NCBI RefSeq assembly: GCF_024170465.1
Contig: NZ_JALJYF010000001.1
Coordinates: 1 to 64,000 of the forward strand
Direction of reading: 5' to 3'
Length of the DNA stretch: 64,000 bases
DNA from: Natronospira proteinivora
Lineage (GTDB): Bacteria; Pseudomonadota; Gammaproteobacteria; Natronospirales; Natronospiraceae
Below the pieces are notes generated by a model, which was not told where the DNA came from, ran no database searches, and saw nothing but the letters and a program-made list of their open reading frames with translations. Shown piece by piece: positions 42,709 to 53,571 of this stretch; the first letter of the stretch is position 1; each line of letters begins with the position of its first letter. The translations under genes were made by a program, and so were the position numbers.

Positions 42709-43686
42709 TTATCGCATGACCACTGGATTTGTCAGAAATAGACTGGCCTGATAAGCGATAAACATCAGCAACAGGGTTAGGCCGGCCATACGGGTAATGC
42801 GGCGATGACCGCCAAAGCCCCGCGCCAGGATCACCACCAGCAGGGTCAGACCCAGCATGACGGGGATGTCCCGGCTCATGACACCGTCGGGAAGGGGACC
42901 GGGAGCCAGCAGGCCGGGGATGGGCAAAACCACCAGCAGGTTGAACAGGTTTGAGCCCAGCACATTGCCCAGAACCAGATCGTAGTGACGCTTGAGCACG
43001 GCCGCGATGCAGGTGGCCAGCTCGGGCAGACTGGTGCCGATGGCAACAATGGTCAAGCCGATCACCAGGTCACTGACGCCGAAGGCCTCGGCCAGGCCCA
43101 CCGCGCCCCAGACCAGCAGCTGGGCGGCGCCCAAAAGGACCACCAGGCCCAGCGCCAGTTGCCCCAGTGCCGACCCCAAGCGCTCGGCTTGCGGCACCTG
43201 GGCGGAGAGATCGGTCACCATGGGGTCGTCGGCCTCGGGATTGCGGGCGATTTTCACCGTCCAGATCAGGGCCAGGACCATCAACAGAAACATCAACAGA
43301 GCTTCGGTCCGTTCTAGTTGCCCATTGGCCAGGAACAGGACGCAGAGGAAAGTGACCAGTACAAGCAACGGGAGCTCGCGCCGCAGGGTGCTGGAAGTCA
43401 GGGTCAGGGGACGAATCAGGGCGGTAACACCCAGAATCAGGCCGATATTGGCGATGTTGGAGCCCACCGCATTGCCCACCCCCAGGCCGGGATGGCCCTG
43501 CAGGGCGGCTAGGGCGGAGGCGGCGATTTCCGGTGCCGAGGTGCCGATGGCCATGACCGTCAGGCCGATCACCAGGGGGGTAATGCCCAGGCTGCGAGCG
43601 GTGGCGGCAGCACCTTCCACGAAGCGGTCCGCGGCCCAGATGGTCAGGGCGAAGCCGCCAACGATGGCCAGCAGGAACAGCAGCAT
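42709..43686 (-). CDS. yrbG: Calcium/sodium antiporter, YrbG type
   Basis: A 325-aa cation exchanger of the CaCA family. Two repeats of five helices each carry the alpha motifs: GTSAPEIAASALAALQGHPGLGVGNAVGSNIANIGL in the first and GTSLPELATCIAAVLKRHYDLVLGNVLGSNLFNLL in the second, in antiparallel layout. The start is ATG 43684-43686, with GGAGC 6 bases upstream. Divergent from ibaG. YrbG is usual next to kdsD in this lineage. Confidence 0.95.
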   Translation of the reverse strand: MLLFLLAIVGGFALTIWAADRFVEGAAATARSLGITPLVIGLTVMAIGTSAPEIAASALAALQGHPGLGVGNAVGSNIANIGLILGVTALIRPLTLTSSTLRRELPLLVLVTFLCVLFLANGQLERTEALLMFLLMVLALIWTVKIARNPEADDPMVTDLSAQVPQAERLGSALGQLALGLVVLLGAAQLLVWGAVGLAEAFGVSDLVIGLTIVAIGTSLPELATCIAAVLKRHYDLVLGNVLGSNLFNLLVVLPIPGLLAPGPLPDGVMSRDIPVMLGLTLLVVILARGFGGHRRITRMAGLTLLLMFIAYQASLFLTNPVVMR

Positions 43687-43869
43687 GCAAAGCTCCGATG
43701 CAGGGGATGCCCGCATTGTAAGCGATTTTCAAGGGCTTGCAGGGCCTGTCGGAGATGGTGGCATGAATAGGAATTATGCCCTGCATCCTTTATCATTGGG
43801 CCGTTTCCTGTCCGGGACAGCCGGGCAGATCGTCTAGCCCTATTTCACGGCAAGTATCCGAGGACGTTT

Positions 43870-44109
43870 ATGGATCCCCAGGCGGTTAAATCCCTAATCG
43901 AGGCGGGCATGCCCGAGGCTCAGGTGGAGGTGCGTGGTGAAGACCATACCCATTTCGAGGCGATCATCGTTTCGCCGGTCTTCGAGGGCAAGCGCACCCT
44001 CCAGCGCCATCAGATGGTCTACAAGACCCTGGGCGAAAAAATGGGCCGTGAAATCCATGCCTTGTCCATGCAGACATTGACACCCGAGGAAGCCCGGCCG
44101 GCCTCCTAA
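43870..44109 (+). CDS. ibaG: BolA-family protein IbaG
   Basis: A 79-aa BolA/IbaG protein, which with monothiol glutaredoxins helps carry Fe-S clusters. The signature VRGEDHTHFEAIIVSPVFEGKRTLQRHQMVYKTLG has the conserved histidine used as cluster ligand. GAGGA lies about 7 bases before the ATG. It precedes murA by 28 bp, as in E. coli and Pseudomonas. Confidence 0.96.
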   Translation: MDPQAVKSLIEAGMPEAQVEVRGEDHTHFEAIIVSPVFEGKRTLQRHQMVYKTLGEKMGREIHALSMQTLTPEEARPAS

Positions 44110-44125
44110 GCACCTCCCGTAATAA

Positions 44126-45397
<1,272 letters not shown>

Positions 45398-45474
45398 GGT
45401 CATTCCAGCACCTGAAAATGATAGCCGGCCCCCGGCGCCCTGCCGGGTCGTGAATCGGAACATTACCGTTGACC

Positions 45475-45493
45475 GCCGGCCAGTGTGGCCGGC
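45475..45493 (+). promoter_or_regulatory. Hairpin in the hisG leader
   Basis: GCCGGCCA-GTG-TGGCCGGC is a perfect 8-bp stem with a 3-base loop, ending 21 bases before the hisG ATG. No T run follows. It could affect translation of hisG or protect the 5' end; no leader peptide rich in histidine was seen. Confidence 0.45.
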
Positions 45494-45514
45494 CATCAAA
45501 CAGAGCTGATCATC

Positions 45515-46186
45515 ATGTCCGAGCCATTGACCATTGCCGTCTCCAAGGGACGGGTGCTCAAAGATACCCTGCCGCTATTGGCGGCGGCGGGTATCGAGTT
45601 GGCCGAGAACCCGGAGGAAAGTCGTCGCCTGATTCTGTCCACCCGGGGAGGCCAGGTCCGGATCCTCCAGGTGCGGACCAGCGATGTGCCCACCTATGTG
45701 GAACATGGGGCCGCCCATCTGGGGATCGTGGGCAAGGATGTGCTGCTGGAACATGACGGCAGCAGTTTGTATGAACCGCTGGATCTGGATCTGGCCCATT
45801 GCCGGCTGATGGTGGCCCGTCCTGTAGGTGCGGAACGCCCCGCTCGCCGTTTGCGTGTCGCGACCAAGTTTATTGCCTCGGCCCGCCGCCACTATGCCGC
45901 CCAGGGTATTCAAGTGGAACTGATCAAGCTCTATGGTTCGGTGGAGCTGGGCCCCCTGGTGGGGCTGTCGGACGAGATCGTGGATCTGGTGGACACCGGC
46001 AACACCCTGCGGGCCAATGGTCTGGAGCCGGTGGAGACCGTGGCCGACATCAGCGCCCGCCTGGTGGTCAACAAGGCTGCCATGAAGACCCGTTACCGGG
46101 AGATCCGCAGCATTGTGGATGCCATGGGCCGGGTGGTCCGGGAGCGGGCCGCGGATCGTGCCGACACCGCGGAGGGTACGGCATGA
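45515..46186 (+). CDS. hisG: ATP phosphoribosyltransferase, short form
   Basis: First step of histidine synthesis. The 223-aa product ends after the two catalytic domains and lacks the C-terminal ACT-like regulatory domain of the long form, so it should need HisZ for activity and feedback control; hisZ is not in the window. Marks are [25 protein letters not shown] and the PRPP loop [17 protein letters not shown]. The start is ATG 45515. It overlaps hisD by 4 bp (ATGA). Confidence 0.95.
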   Translation: MSEPLTIAVSKGRVLKDTLPLLAAAGIELAENPEESRRLILSTRGGQVRILQVRTSDVPTYVEHGAAHLGIVGKDVLLEHDGSSLYEPLDLDLAHCRLMVARPVGAERPARRLRVATKFIASARRHYAAQGIQVELIKLYGSVELGPLVGLSDEIVDLVDTGNTLRANGLEPVETVADISARLVVNKAAMKTRYREIRSIVDAMGRVVRERAADRADTAEGTA

Positions 46187-47487
46187 GCCTGATCAATCGC
46201 CTGGAGACAAGTGCGGCTGATTTCGATGCTCGCCTGGGTACGCTGCTGGATCGGGAAGATGCCGCCTCCCTGGCCATTGAGGAGCGGGTCCGGGAGATTG
46301 TCGCCTCGGTCCGCCGGGACGGCGATGCTGCAGTGCTGGATCTGACCCGTTCCCTGGACCGGATTCGCTGTGATTCGGTGGCCGAACTGGAGGTTCCGGC
46401 CGAGCGGTTGCGCTCGGCCCTGGAGAATCTCTCGCCGGCGCCCCGGCGTGCCCTGGAGTTCGCCGAGCGGCGTATTCGCCGCTATGCCGAGCAGCAGAAG
46501 GAGTCCGGTTGGCTCAGCGAGGACGAATTCGGCAATCAGTTGGGCCAGCGGGTGACCCCGCTGGATCGGGTAGGTGTCTATGTGCCGGGGGGGCGGGCGG
46601 CCTATCCCTCTTCGGTGCTGATGAATATCGTTCCGGCCCGGGTAGCCGGAGTGGGGGAAATCATCATGGTGGTGCCGGCCCCCGATGGCATCATCAATGA
46701 TCTGGTGCTGGCGGCGGCTGCCCTGGCCGGGGTGGACCGGGTGTTCACCGTGGGTGGCGCCCAGGCGGTGGCGGCCCTGGCCTTCGGCACCGACACCATT
46801 CCCCCGGTGGACAAGATCGTGGGCCCGGGTAACGCCTATGTGGCCGGGGCCAAGCGCCAGGTCTTCGGGCGGGTGGGCATCGACAGCATTGCTGGTCCTT
46901 CCGAGGTGGCGATCTATACCGATGGCAGTCTGGATCCGGACTGGGCGGCGCTGGATCTATTCGCCCAGGCCGAGCATGACGAGCTGGCCCAATCCATTCT
47001 GATCTGTCCCGATACGGCTTATCTGGATCGGGTAGAGGCCGCCATGGAGCGTTTGATCGCGGACATGCCCCGGGCGGAGATTATCCGGGCCTCCCTGCAG
47101 GGTCGGGGCGCCTTGATCCAATGCCGGGATCAGGCAGAAGGCCTGTCAGTGGTCAACCGCATCGCCCCGGAGCACCTGGAACTGGCGGTGGCCGAGCCCG
47201 AGGCCCTATTGCCCGAGGTTCGCCATGCCGGGGCCATTTTCATGGGCCATCACAGCCCCGAGGCCTTCGGCGACTATTGCGCCGGGCCCAACCACGTCCT
47301 GCCTACCTCCGGTACGGCGCGTTTTTCCTCGCCGCTGGGCGTTTATGATTTTCAAAAACGCAGCAGCATTATCCATTGCAGTCAGCGCGGGGGGCAGGCC
47401 CTGGCCGGGCCCGCCCGTGCTTTGGCCGAGGCCGAGGGGCTGGATGCCCACGCCCGTTCCGCGGCGGTGCGGGGTGAGCCCGAATGA
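46183..47487 (+). CDS. hisD: Histidinol dehydrogenase
   Basis: Zinc- and NAD-dependent oxidation of histidinol to histidine. The 434-aa protein has [57 protein letters not shown] and the zinc/catalytic segment [10 protein letters not shown], then [10 protein letters not shown]. The start is ATG 46183, overlapping hisG; the frame remains open further upstream inside hisG but that part is not hisD-like. It overlaps hisC by 4 bp. Confidence 0.97.
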   Translation: MSLINRLETSAADFDARLGTLLDREDAASLAIEERVREIVASVRRDGDAAVLDLTRSLDRIRCDSVAELEVPAERLRSALENLSPAPRRALEFAERRIRRYAEQQKESGWLSEDEFGNQLGQRVTPLDRVGVYVPGGRAAYPSSVLMNIVPARVAGVGEIIMVVPAPDGIINDLVLAAAALAGVDRVFTVGGAQAVAALAFGTDTIPPVDKIVGPGNAYVAGAKRQVFGRVGIDSIAGPSEVAIYTDGSLDPDWAALDLFAQAEHDELAQSILICPDTAYLDRVEAAMERLIADMPRAEIIRASLQGRGALIQCRDQAEGLSVVNRIAPEHLELAVAEPEALLPEVRHAGAIFMGHHSPEAFGDYCAGPNHVLPTSGTARFSSPLGVYDFQKRSSIIHCSQRGGQALAGPARALAEAEGLDAHARSAAVRGEPE

Positions 47488-48560
47488 GTCGGGTCGCGGA
47501 CTGGATCCGTCCCGAGATCCTGGCCGCCAAGCCCTATCAAGTGGCGGATGCCCGTGGCCTGATCAAACTGGATGCCATGGAGGCCCCCTCGGGGCCGCCC
47601 GCTGATGTGCAGGCCGATTGGCAGACCTGGCTGGGGGGTGTGGACTGGCATCGCTATCCGGATGGCACCGGGCAGGGAGTCAAGCAGGCCTTGAGGGCCC
47701 ATTTCGAGATTGGCCCCGAGCTGGGGATTCTTCTGGGGAACGGCTCGGATGAGATCATCCAGATGCTGACCCTGGCCCTGGCCCGTCCGAGAGCAAGTCT
47801 GCTCACCCCCGCCCCCGGTTTTGCCATCTACGGCGTGGCCGCGCGCACCGCCGGCATGGCGATTCATTACCTGGCCCTGGATGAGACGGATTTTTCCCTG
47901 GATCCGGATGCGGCCATTGCCGCCATTGAGCGCCATCAACCCGCCCTGGTGTTCATCGCCAATCCCAATAATCCCACAGGCAACTTCTTTCCCCGTGAGA
48001 CCCTGCACCGGCTGGCCGAGGCCACCCCCGGCTTGCTGGTGGTGGATGAGGCCTATTTTCCCCATAGCCGTGCGCATTGCCTGGACATGGCCGGGCGGCC
48101 GGATAATCTGGCGGTGATGCGGACCCTGTCCAAGGCGGGCATGGCCGGGCTGCGACTGGGCTGGCTGGTGGCGGACCCGGCCTGGATCGACGCCCTAGAG
48201 CGTATTCGCATGCCCTACAACATCAATGCGTTCACCCAGGCAGCGGCCGAGTTTGCCCTCAAGCAGCCCCAGTGGTGGCAGGCCCTGGCCGCCGAGTTGC
48301 GGGAACGCCGGGACCGCCTGGTCGAGCGGCTTGGGCAGGATGATCGTGTACAGGTCTGGCCCAGCGAGGCCAATTTCGTGCTGCTTCGGGTGCCCGATGC
48401 AGTGGCTGTATTCGAGGGGATGAAGGCCGAGGGCGTGTTGGTTAAATGCCTGCACGGCCAACATCCGGCCCTGCAACATTGCCTACGACTGACTGTGGGC
48501 AGTGAAACCGAGAACGAGCACATGCTGGCCGCCCTCGATGTGGGGCTGAGGGCCTGCTGA
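47484..48560 (+). CDS. hisC: Histidinol-phosphate aminotransferase
   Basis: A PLP enzyme converting imidazole-acetol phosphate to histidinol phosphate. The 358-aa fold type I protein has [34 protein letters not shown] and the PLP lysine in [14 protein letters not shown]. It begins in an ATGA overlap with hisD, so hisG-hisD-hisC are translated as one chain. Convergent with the degS-like gene, 12 bp apart. Confidence 0.96.
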   Translation: MSRVADWIRPEILAAKPYQVADARGLIKLDAMEAPSGPPADVQADWQTWLGGVDWHRYPDGTGQGVKQALRAHFEIGPELGILLGNGSDEIIQMLTLALARPRASLLTPAPGFAIYGVAARTAGMAIHYLALDETDFSLDPDAAIAAIERHQPALVFIANPNNPTGNFFPRETLHRLAEATPGLLVVDEAYFPHSRAHCLDMAGRPDNLAVMRTLSKAGMAGLRLGWLVADPAWIDALERIRMPYNINAFTQAAAEFALKQPQWWQALAAELRERRDRLVERLGQDDRVQVWPSEANFVLLRVPDAVAVFEGMKAEGVLVKCLHGQHPALQHCLRLTVGSETENEHMLAALDVGLRAC

Positions 48561-48572
48561 AGTCAGGCCGTA

Positions 48573-49700
48573 TCAGTCGCCGCTGATCATCTGCCGATCG
48601 GCAATCACCGCATCCACCTGCATGATCTCGCCGTCGCGAATCAAGCGAATGGTGGCCACTTCCCCCGGCTGCAGGCCGGCCACCTTGTTGAGGGTGTCGT
48701 AGTAGTCACTGACGGGTTCGCCGTTAATGCGGGTGATCACGTCCCCCGGCCCGATGCCGGCCCGGGCGGCGGGCCCGCCGCGTTGTACATTGGTAATGAC
48801 AACGCCCTGTTCATCCGGCGGCAGGCCGAAGGATTCCGCCAGTTCAGGCGTTAGCGGCTGCAGCTCCACGCCCAGATAGCCACGAATCACCCGGCCGTGC
48901 TCGATCAGCTGGTTCATTACACCGCGGGCCAGGTTGACGGGCACGGCAAAGCCAATCCCGCTGCCGCCGCCGTTTTCCCCCGATAGCATGGCGGTGTTGA
49001 TGCCGATCAAGCGACCCCGGGTGTCCACCAGGGCGCCGCCGGAATTGCCCACGTTGATGGCGGCATCGGTCTGAATGAAATTCTCAAAGGTGGTGATGCC
49101 CAGCTGACTGCGCCCGGTGGCACTGACAATCCCCTGGCTGACGGCCTGTCCCAGGCCCACCGGGTTGCCAATGGCCAGGGCCACATCACCTACCTGCAGG
49201 CGATCGGAACGACCGAACTGGATGACCGGCAGGTTCTGGGCTGGAATCTGCAACAGGGCCAGGTCGGTTTCCGGGTCGGTCCCTACGATTTCGGCGGCCT
49301 CGATGCTGCCGTCATGAAGGGCGACCCGGATTTCTTCGGCACCCTCGATTACATGGTTGCTGGTGAGGATATGTCCTGATTCAGAGACGATCACCCCGGA
49401 GCCCAGGCTGCTTTCGATCCGGTCCCGGTGTCCGCCGGGGCTATCATCAAAGAAACGCCGCCAGAATGGTTCCGACATCATGCCGGGATGGGTTTCGCCG
49501 GGGACACGCCTGGCGGTATGGACGTTGACCACCGAGGGGGCGGAGCGCTCCACGGCCGGTGCGAAGCTTTCGATGCTGTCTCGCTCGGAGAGCAGTTCCG
49601 GCCGGAAATACACCACCACAAAGGCTGCCGCCAGGCCCAGAATCACCGATTTGGCCAGAAAATCGATCCAGGCTACCAAAGGTCCCGACGGCTTCTTCAT
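48573..49700 (-). CDS. degS: DegS/AlgW-type periplasmic serine protease
   Basis: A membrane-anchored trypsin-like protease with one PDZ domain, likely the site-1 protease that starts the sigma-E envelope stress response. From ATG 49698-49700 (375 aa; AGGGGA upstream) it has one membrane helix (about 12-30), then the triad: H in LTSNHVIEG, D in PETDLALLQI, S in NVGNSGGALVD. The PDZ domain is at about 265-360 (GYLGVELQPLT). It lies after hisC, the location of algW in Pseudomonas. rseA/rseP are not in the window. Confidence 0.93.
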   Translation of the reverse strand: MKKPSGPLVAWIDFLAKSVILGLAAAFVVVYFRPELLSERDSIESFAPAVERSAPSVVNVHTARRVPGETHPGMMSEPFWRRFFDDSPGGHRDRIESSLGSGVIVSESGHILTSNHVIEGAEEIRVALHDGSIEAAEIVGTDPETDLALLQIPAQNLPVIQFGRSDRLQVGDVALAIGNPVGLGQAVSQGIVSATGRSQLGITTFENFIQTDAAINVGNSGGALVDTRGRLIGINTAMLSGENGGGSGIGFAVPVNLARGVMNQLIEHGRVIRGYLGVELQPLTPELAESFGLPPDEQGVVITNVQRGGPAARAGIGPGDVITRINGEPVSDYYDTLNKVAGLQPGEVATIRLIRDGEIMQVDAVIADRQMISGD

Positions 49701-49893
49701 TCCCCTGCGCTCCTCTGGCTGGCAGTCCGGCGATAATTCAGGGTCGCTAAGGTAGTCGTCCGGGCGCTGGAAGGCAAGCTGTGCCGGACTCACGGTTGTC
49801 CCGGAGCAGCCCTCGGGCGGTCATTTGGTAATATGCCACGGCGTATAGCGTCATTCCCGTCCTGGGCAGTGGCGATTTCAGGATTGAACTGTG

Positions 49894-49899
49894 TATAAT
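49894..49899 (+). promoter_or_regulatory. Perfect -10 box in the petABC upstream region
   Basis: A consensus TATAAT lies 186 bp before the petA ATG. The -35 is weak, with TGGCGA about 18 bases upstream matching only in part. A transcript from here would have a leader of about 180 nt that is GC rich and carries no clear open frame. Confidence 0.45.
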
Positions 49900-50084
49900 C
49901 GCGGCTTTATTTCTGCGTTTTTGGTTCAGCGGCGTTTGTGCCCGGTTCAAGCGCCGGAAGAACGCGCTCAACTGGGTCCCGAAGGGGATTCGCCTGCGGG
50001 GCAGCCCTTAAGCCCGCGTGGCGACGTCTCTGGCGGACCAAGACGATCAAGATTCCGTATAAAGAGCTCCAGGAGATCCGGAGA

Positions 50085-50675
50085 ATGAGCAACGGCGTTG
50101 ATAAGAACAGACGTCATTTCCTCACCGTGGCGACCTCCGTGGTGGGTGGCATCGGTGTCGCCGCCATGGCCGTGCCGTTTTTTGCCTCCATGCGGCCCAG
50201 CGCCAAGGCCCGGCTGGCGGGTGCCCCGGTGGAAGTGGACGTGAGTAAGCTCGAAGATGGCGAGCGGGTAACCCTGAGCTGGCGTGGCCGGCCGGTGCAG
50301 GTGGTACGCCGGGGTGAGGAAGCTATCGCCCGGCTGTCTGAAATCCGCGATCGCCTCCGCGACCCGGATTCGGAACGTTCCGATCAGCCAGAGTATGCAA
50401 CCAACGAGTATCGCTCGCTGAAGCCGGAATTCCTGGTGATGGTGGCGGTCTGCACGCACCTGGGTTGCTCCCCCCAGTTCATCCCGGATCCTGGGGATGC
50501 CGCCATGGGCAGCGACTGGCCGGGGGGCTATTTCTGTGCCTGCCATGGCTCCCGTTTCGATCTGGCGGGTCGGGTCTACCGGAATGTACCGGCGCCCACC
50601 AATATGGATATCCCGCCCCATCGCTATCCCGATGACAACACCCTTATCGTTGGTGAAGACGCAGAGGTCGCCTGA
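50085..50675 (+). CDS. petA: Ubiquinol-cytochrome c reductase, Rieske iron-sulfur subunit
   Basis: The 2Fe-2S subunit of complex III. The 196-aa protein begins with a twin-arginine-like membrane segment (NRRHFLTVATSVVGGIGVAA), so it is probably Tat-exported and stays anchored. The cluster motifs are CTHLGC and CACHGS. The start is ATG 50085, with GGAGATCCGGAG upstream. Its stop overlaps the petB ATG by 1 bp. Confidence 0.97.
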   Translation: MSNGVDKNRRHFLTVATSVVGGIGVAAMAVPFFASMRPSAKARLAGAPVEVDVSKLEDGERVTLSWRGRPVQVVRRGEEAIARLSEIRDRLRDPDSERSDQPEYATNEYRSLKPEFLVMVAVCTHLGCSPQFIPDPGDAAMGSDWPGGYFCACHGSRFDLAGRVYRNVPAPTNMDIPPHRYPDDNTLIVGEDAEVA

Positions 50676-52069
50676 TGCAGAACAAGACGAACCAGGGTGG
50701 CGGATCCGTGGCTGACTGGATCAACGACCGCCTGCCTTATCGTGAATTCATTGAAAGCCAATTGACTGGCTACTATGCCCCGAAGAACTTCAACTTCTGG
50801 TATTTCTTTGGTTCCCTGGCCCTGTTGGTGCTGGTGATTCAGATTGTCACCGGCATTTTTCTGACCATGAGCTACAAGCCCTCCGCGGAGGATGCCTTTG
50901 CCTCCGTGGAATACATCATGCGGGATGTGGAGTGGGGGTGGTTGCTGCGTTATATGCATTCCACCGGTGCCTCCATGTTCTTTGTGGTGGTCTATCTGCA
51001 CATGTTCCGGGGGCTGATGTACGGCTCCTACAAAAAGCCTCGGGAGCTGCTGTGGATATTCGGCGTGCTGATCTACGTGGTTCTGATGGCCGAAGCCTTC
51101 ATGGGTTATCTGCTGCCCTGGGGACAGATGTCCTACTGGGGTGCACAGGTGATCATCTCCCTGTTCGGGGTGCTGCCTTATATCGGTGAGCCCTTGACCA
51201 TCTGGATTCAGGGTGACTACCTGATTTCCGACGTCACGCTGAACCGCTTCTTTGCCCTGCACGTGGTTGCCTTGCCGTTGGTGCTGATTGGTCTGGTGTT
51301 TTTCCACCTGGTCGCCCTGCGTCAGACCGGGTCCAATAACCCGGACGGCATCGAGATCAAGGAAAACCTGGATGAGAACGGCAAGCCGAAAGACGGCATT
51401 CCCTTCCATCCCTACTACACCATCAAGGACCTGGTGGGTGTGGGTGTGTTCGCAGCCGCATTCGCTGCCATCGTGTTCTTTGCGCCCACTTTCCTGGACC
51501 TGTTCCTGAAGCCGGCCAACTTTGTGCCTGCAGATCCCTTGCAGACACCCGAGCATGTACCGCCTGTTTGGTACTTTACGCCCTTTTACGCCATTCTGGC
51601 GGCCATCCCCAATCAGCTGGGTGGTTTGGTTGCCATGGGTTTGGCTATTGGCATGCTCTTTGTGCTGCCCTGGATTGACCGTCATCCGGTCAAGTCCGTG
51701 CGTTATCGGAGTGTGCTATATAAGCTGCTGCTGGCCAGTTTCGCGGCGTCCTTCGTGGCCCTGGGGTATCTGGGCTTGCAGGGGGCGGCGCCGATTTATG
51801 CGGAACTTTCCCTGCGTTTCACCCAGCTGTACTTCCTTTTCTTCATCATCTCCTGGGTGTATTCCAGTGAACGCAGTGCCAATTTCTATTACGGCGCCTT
51901 TGCCGTGATCATGGGGCTCTTCCTGCTCATGGACCTGGTGCGGGATACCCAGGCCCTGAGCTGGTGGACATTCCTGATCCCCTTGGTGCTGTGTGCGATC
52001 CTGCTGTTGCTGCCGCCCCATACTCGACTCAATGAATCCAAGCCGGTGCCGGAGAGGTTGACCTCATGA
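50675..52069 (+). CDS. petB: Cytochrome b subunit of complex III
   Basis: An integral membrane cytochrome b of 464 aa with both heme-b histidine pairs on helices B and D (RYMHSTGASMFFVVVYLHMFRG and LHVVALPLVLIGLVFFHL). At the quinol-oxidising site the usual PEWY is PVWY (PPVWYFTPFYA), a variant known from some beta- and gammaproteobacteria. The last part adds helices to give eight or more. One-base overlap with petA and ATGA overlap with petC. Confidence 0.97.
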   Translation: MQNKTNQGGGSVADWINDRLPYREFIESQLTGYYAPKNFNFWYFFGSLALLVLVIQIVTGIFLTMSYKPSAEDAFASVEYIMRDVEWGWLLRYMHSTGASMFFVVVYLHMFRGLMYGSYKKPRELLWIFGVLIYVVLMAEAFMGYLLPWGQMSYWGAQVIISLFGVLPYIGEPLTIWIQGDYLISDVTLNRFFALHVVALPLVLIGLVFFHLVALRQTGSNNPDGIEIKENLDENGKPKDGIPFHPYYTIKDLVGVGVFAAAFAAIVFFAPTFLDLFLKPANFVPADPLQTPEHVPPVWYFTPFYAILAAIPNQLGGLVAMGLAIGMLFVLPWIDRHPVKSVRYRSVLYKLLLASFAASFVALGYLGLQGAAPIYAELSLRFTQLYFLFFIISWVYSSERSANFYYGAFAVIMGLFLLMDLVRDTQALSWWTFLIPLVLCAILLLLPPHTRLNESKPVPERLTS

Positions 52070-52824
52070 TGAGAACGATCAAGAAACTGACGCTGAGTGC
52101 GCTCTTTCTGATGTTGGTGGCTCCCGGTGCCGCCATAGGGTTCGCTGACTCTGATGGTGGCTTCAAGCCCCGAGTGGCGAATAACGATGTGACCAACCAG
52201 GCATCGTTGCAGCGTGGTGCCAAGTACTACATGAACTATTGCCTGGGCTGTCATTCGATGGAGTACAAGCGTTATCAGCGGATTGCTGATGACCTGAATC
52301 TGCCGGAAGACATCATGCTGGAGAATCTCGCTTTCACCGGTGAGGAATTGTCGGACATGGTGAATATTGCTATGCCTCCGGATGATGCAGAGGACTGGTT
52401 TGGTCTGGACGTTCCGGATTTGACGCTGGTGGGGCGCAGCCGCGGTGCGGACTGGATTTACAACTTCCTCCATACCTTCTATCTGGATGAAAACACCATT
52501 ACCGGCACCAATAACAAGATGCTGGAAAATGCCGCCATGCCCCATGCGCTCTGGTCCCTTCAGGGCATTCAGAAGGCAGTGTACGAAGAAGACGATGATG
52601 GTGATGAAGTCTTCGTCGGGTTTGAAATCGTCCAGGAAGGTCGTATGTCGGCCCAGGAATACGATCGCATGGTCCTGGATATCGTGAACTTCCTGGATTA
52701 CGCGGGTGAACCCATTCAGACCAAGCGCAAGCGTATTGGTGTCTGGGTGTTGATCTTTATTGGTGTGTTCACCTTCCTGTCCTGGTTGCTGTACAAGGAA
52801 TACTGGCGCGACATCAAAAAATGA
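52066..52824 (+). CDS. petC: Cytochrome c1
   Basis: A 252-aa heme-c subunit. A signal peptide (LTLSALFLMLVAPGAAIG) leads to the heme site YCLGCHSMEYKRY (CxxCH). The axial methionine region is AAMPHALW. A single C-terminal helix (WVLIFIGVFTFLSWLLYKEYW) anchors it in the inner membrane. It ends the petABC operon; sspA follows 39 bp later and may be co-transcribed. Confidence 0.97.
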   Translation: MMRTIKKLTLSALFLMLVAPGAAIGFADSDGGFKPRVANNDVTNQASLQRGAKYYMNYCLGCHSMEYKRYQRIADDLNLPEDIMLENLAFTGEELSDMVNIAMPPDDAEDWFGLDVPDLTLVGRSRGADWIYNFLHTFYLDENTITGTNNKMLENAAMPHALWSLQGIQKAVYEEDDDGDEVFVGFEIVQEGRMSAQEYDRMVLDIVNFLDYAGEPIQTKRKRIGVWVLIFIGVFTFLSWLLYKEYWRDIKK

Positions 52825-52863
52825 TGTCTCGCCAGCACCGAGCTGCGGCTCAGGAGTGCTCAG

Positions 52864-53484
52864 ATGGCAGTGGCTGCCAATCGACGTTCAGTAATGACGC
52901 TATTTTCACATCCCGATTCCATTGATAGTCATCGGGTTCGTTTTGTCCTGTCGGAAAAGGGCATCAACCACGAAAAAGTATCGGTGGATGGTGGGGAGGT
53001 CCCGGAGGACCTGATTGATCTCAATCCATACCAGTCGCTGCCCACGCTGGTAGATCGGGATCTGGTGCTCCATGGGCCGGCGGTGATTATGGAATATCTG
53101 GACGAACGTTTTCCCCATCCGCCGCTGATGCCAGTGGATCCGGTGGGACGGGCCCAGGTGCGCCTTCTGGTTTATCAGACCGAGCAGGACTGGAATCGTC
53201 TGGCAGAGGTGATCGAGTCCGGTACCGCCAAGAAGGTGGAGGCCGCAAAGAAGGAATTGACCGAGAGCGTGGTGGCCGCCGATCCCATGTTCTCCGGTCA
53301 GGCCTTGGTGGAAGGTGAATTGAGCCTGGCCGACTGCAGTGTGGCGCCGGTTTTGTGGCGGCTGTCCCGTTACGGGATCAAGCTGCCGCCCAGGGCCCGG
53401 AATCTCAAGGCTTATACCGATCGGTTGTTTGCCCGGGCCTCCTTCCAGGATAGTCTGACCCCCAAGGAGCGGGATCTTTCCTGA
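52864..53484 (+). CDS. sspA: Stringent starvation protein A
   Basis: A glutathione-transferase-fold protein that binds RNA polymerase and affects stress and stationary-phase genes. The 206 aa have an N-terminal thioredoxin-like domain (MTLFSHPDSIDSHRVRFVLSEKGI) with the usual loss of the catalytic GST residue and an all-helical C-terminal half. The start at 52864 gives a short extra N-terminal piece; an internal ATG at MTLFSH is an alternative. Standard petABC-sspA-sspB order. Confidence 0.95.
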   Translation: MAVAANRRSVMTLFSHPDSIDSHRVRFVLSEKGINHEKVSVDGGEVPEDLIDLNPYQSLPTLVDRDLVLHGPAVIMEYLDERFPHPPLMPVDPVGRAQVRLLVYQTEQDWNRLAEVIESGTAKKVEAAKKELTESVVAADPMFSGQALVEGELSLADCSVAPVLWRLSRYGIKLPPRARNLKAYTDRLFARASFQDSLTPKERDLS

Positions 53485-53493
53485 TTTCGTTTG

Positions 53494-53533
53494 CATCTGC
53501 CGCCTACGCCCTTGATGGTGTCGGCGGCAGATG
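53494..53533 (+). terminator. Hairpin between sspA and sspB (partial terminator)
   Basis: A perfect 11-bp stem (CATCTGCCGCC at 53494-53504 with its complement at 53523-53533) and an 18-base loop are followed by TTTCTAT. The T run is short, so it may reduce rather than stop transcription into sspB. Confidence 0.6.
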
Positions 53534-53571
53534 TTTCTATCGGTTTCCCATTTTCTTGATTCGGGGTATTG

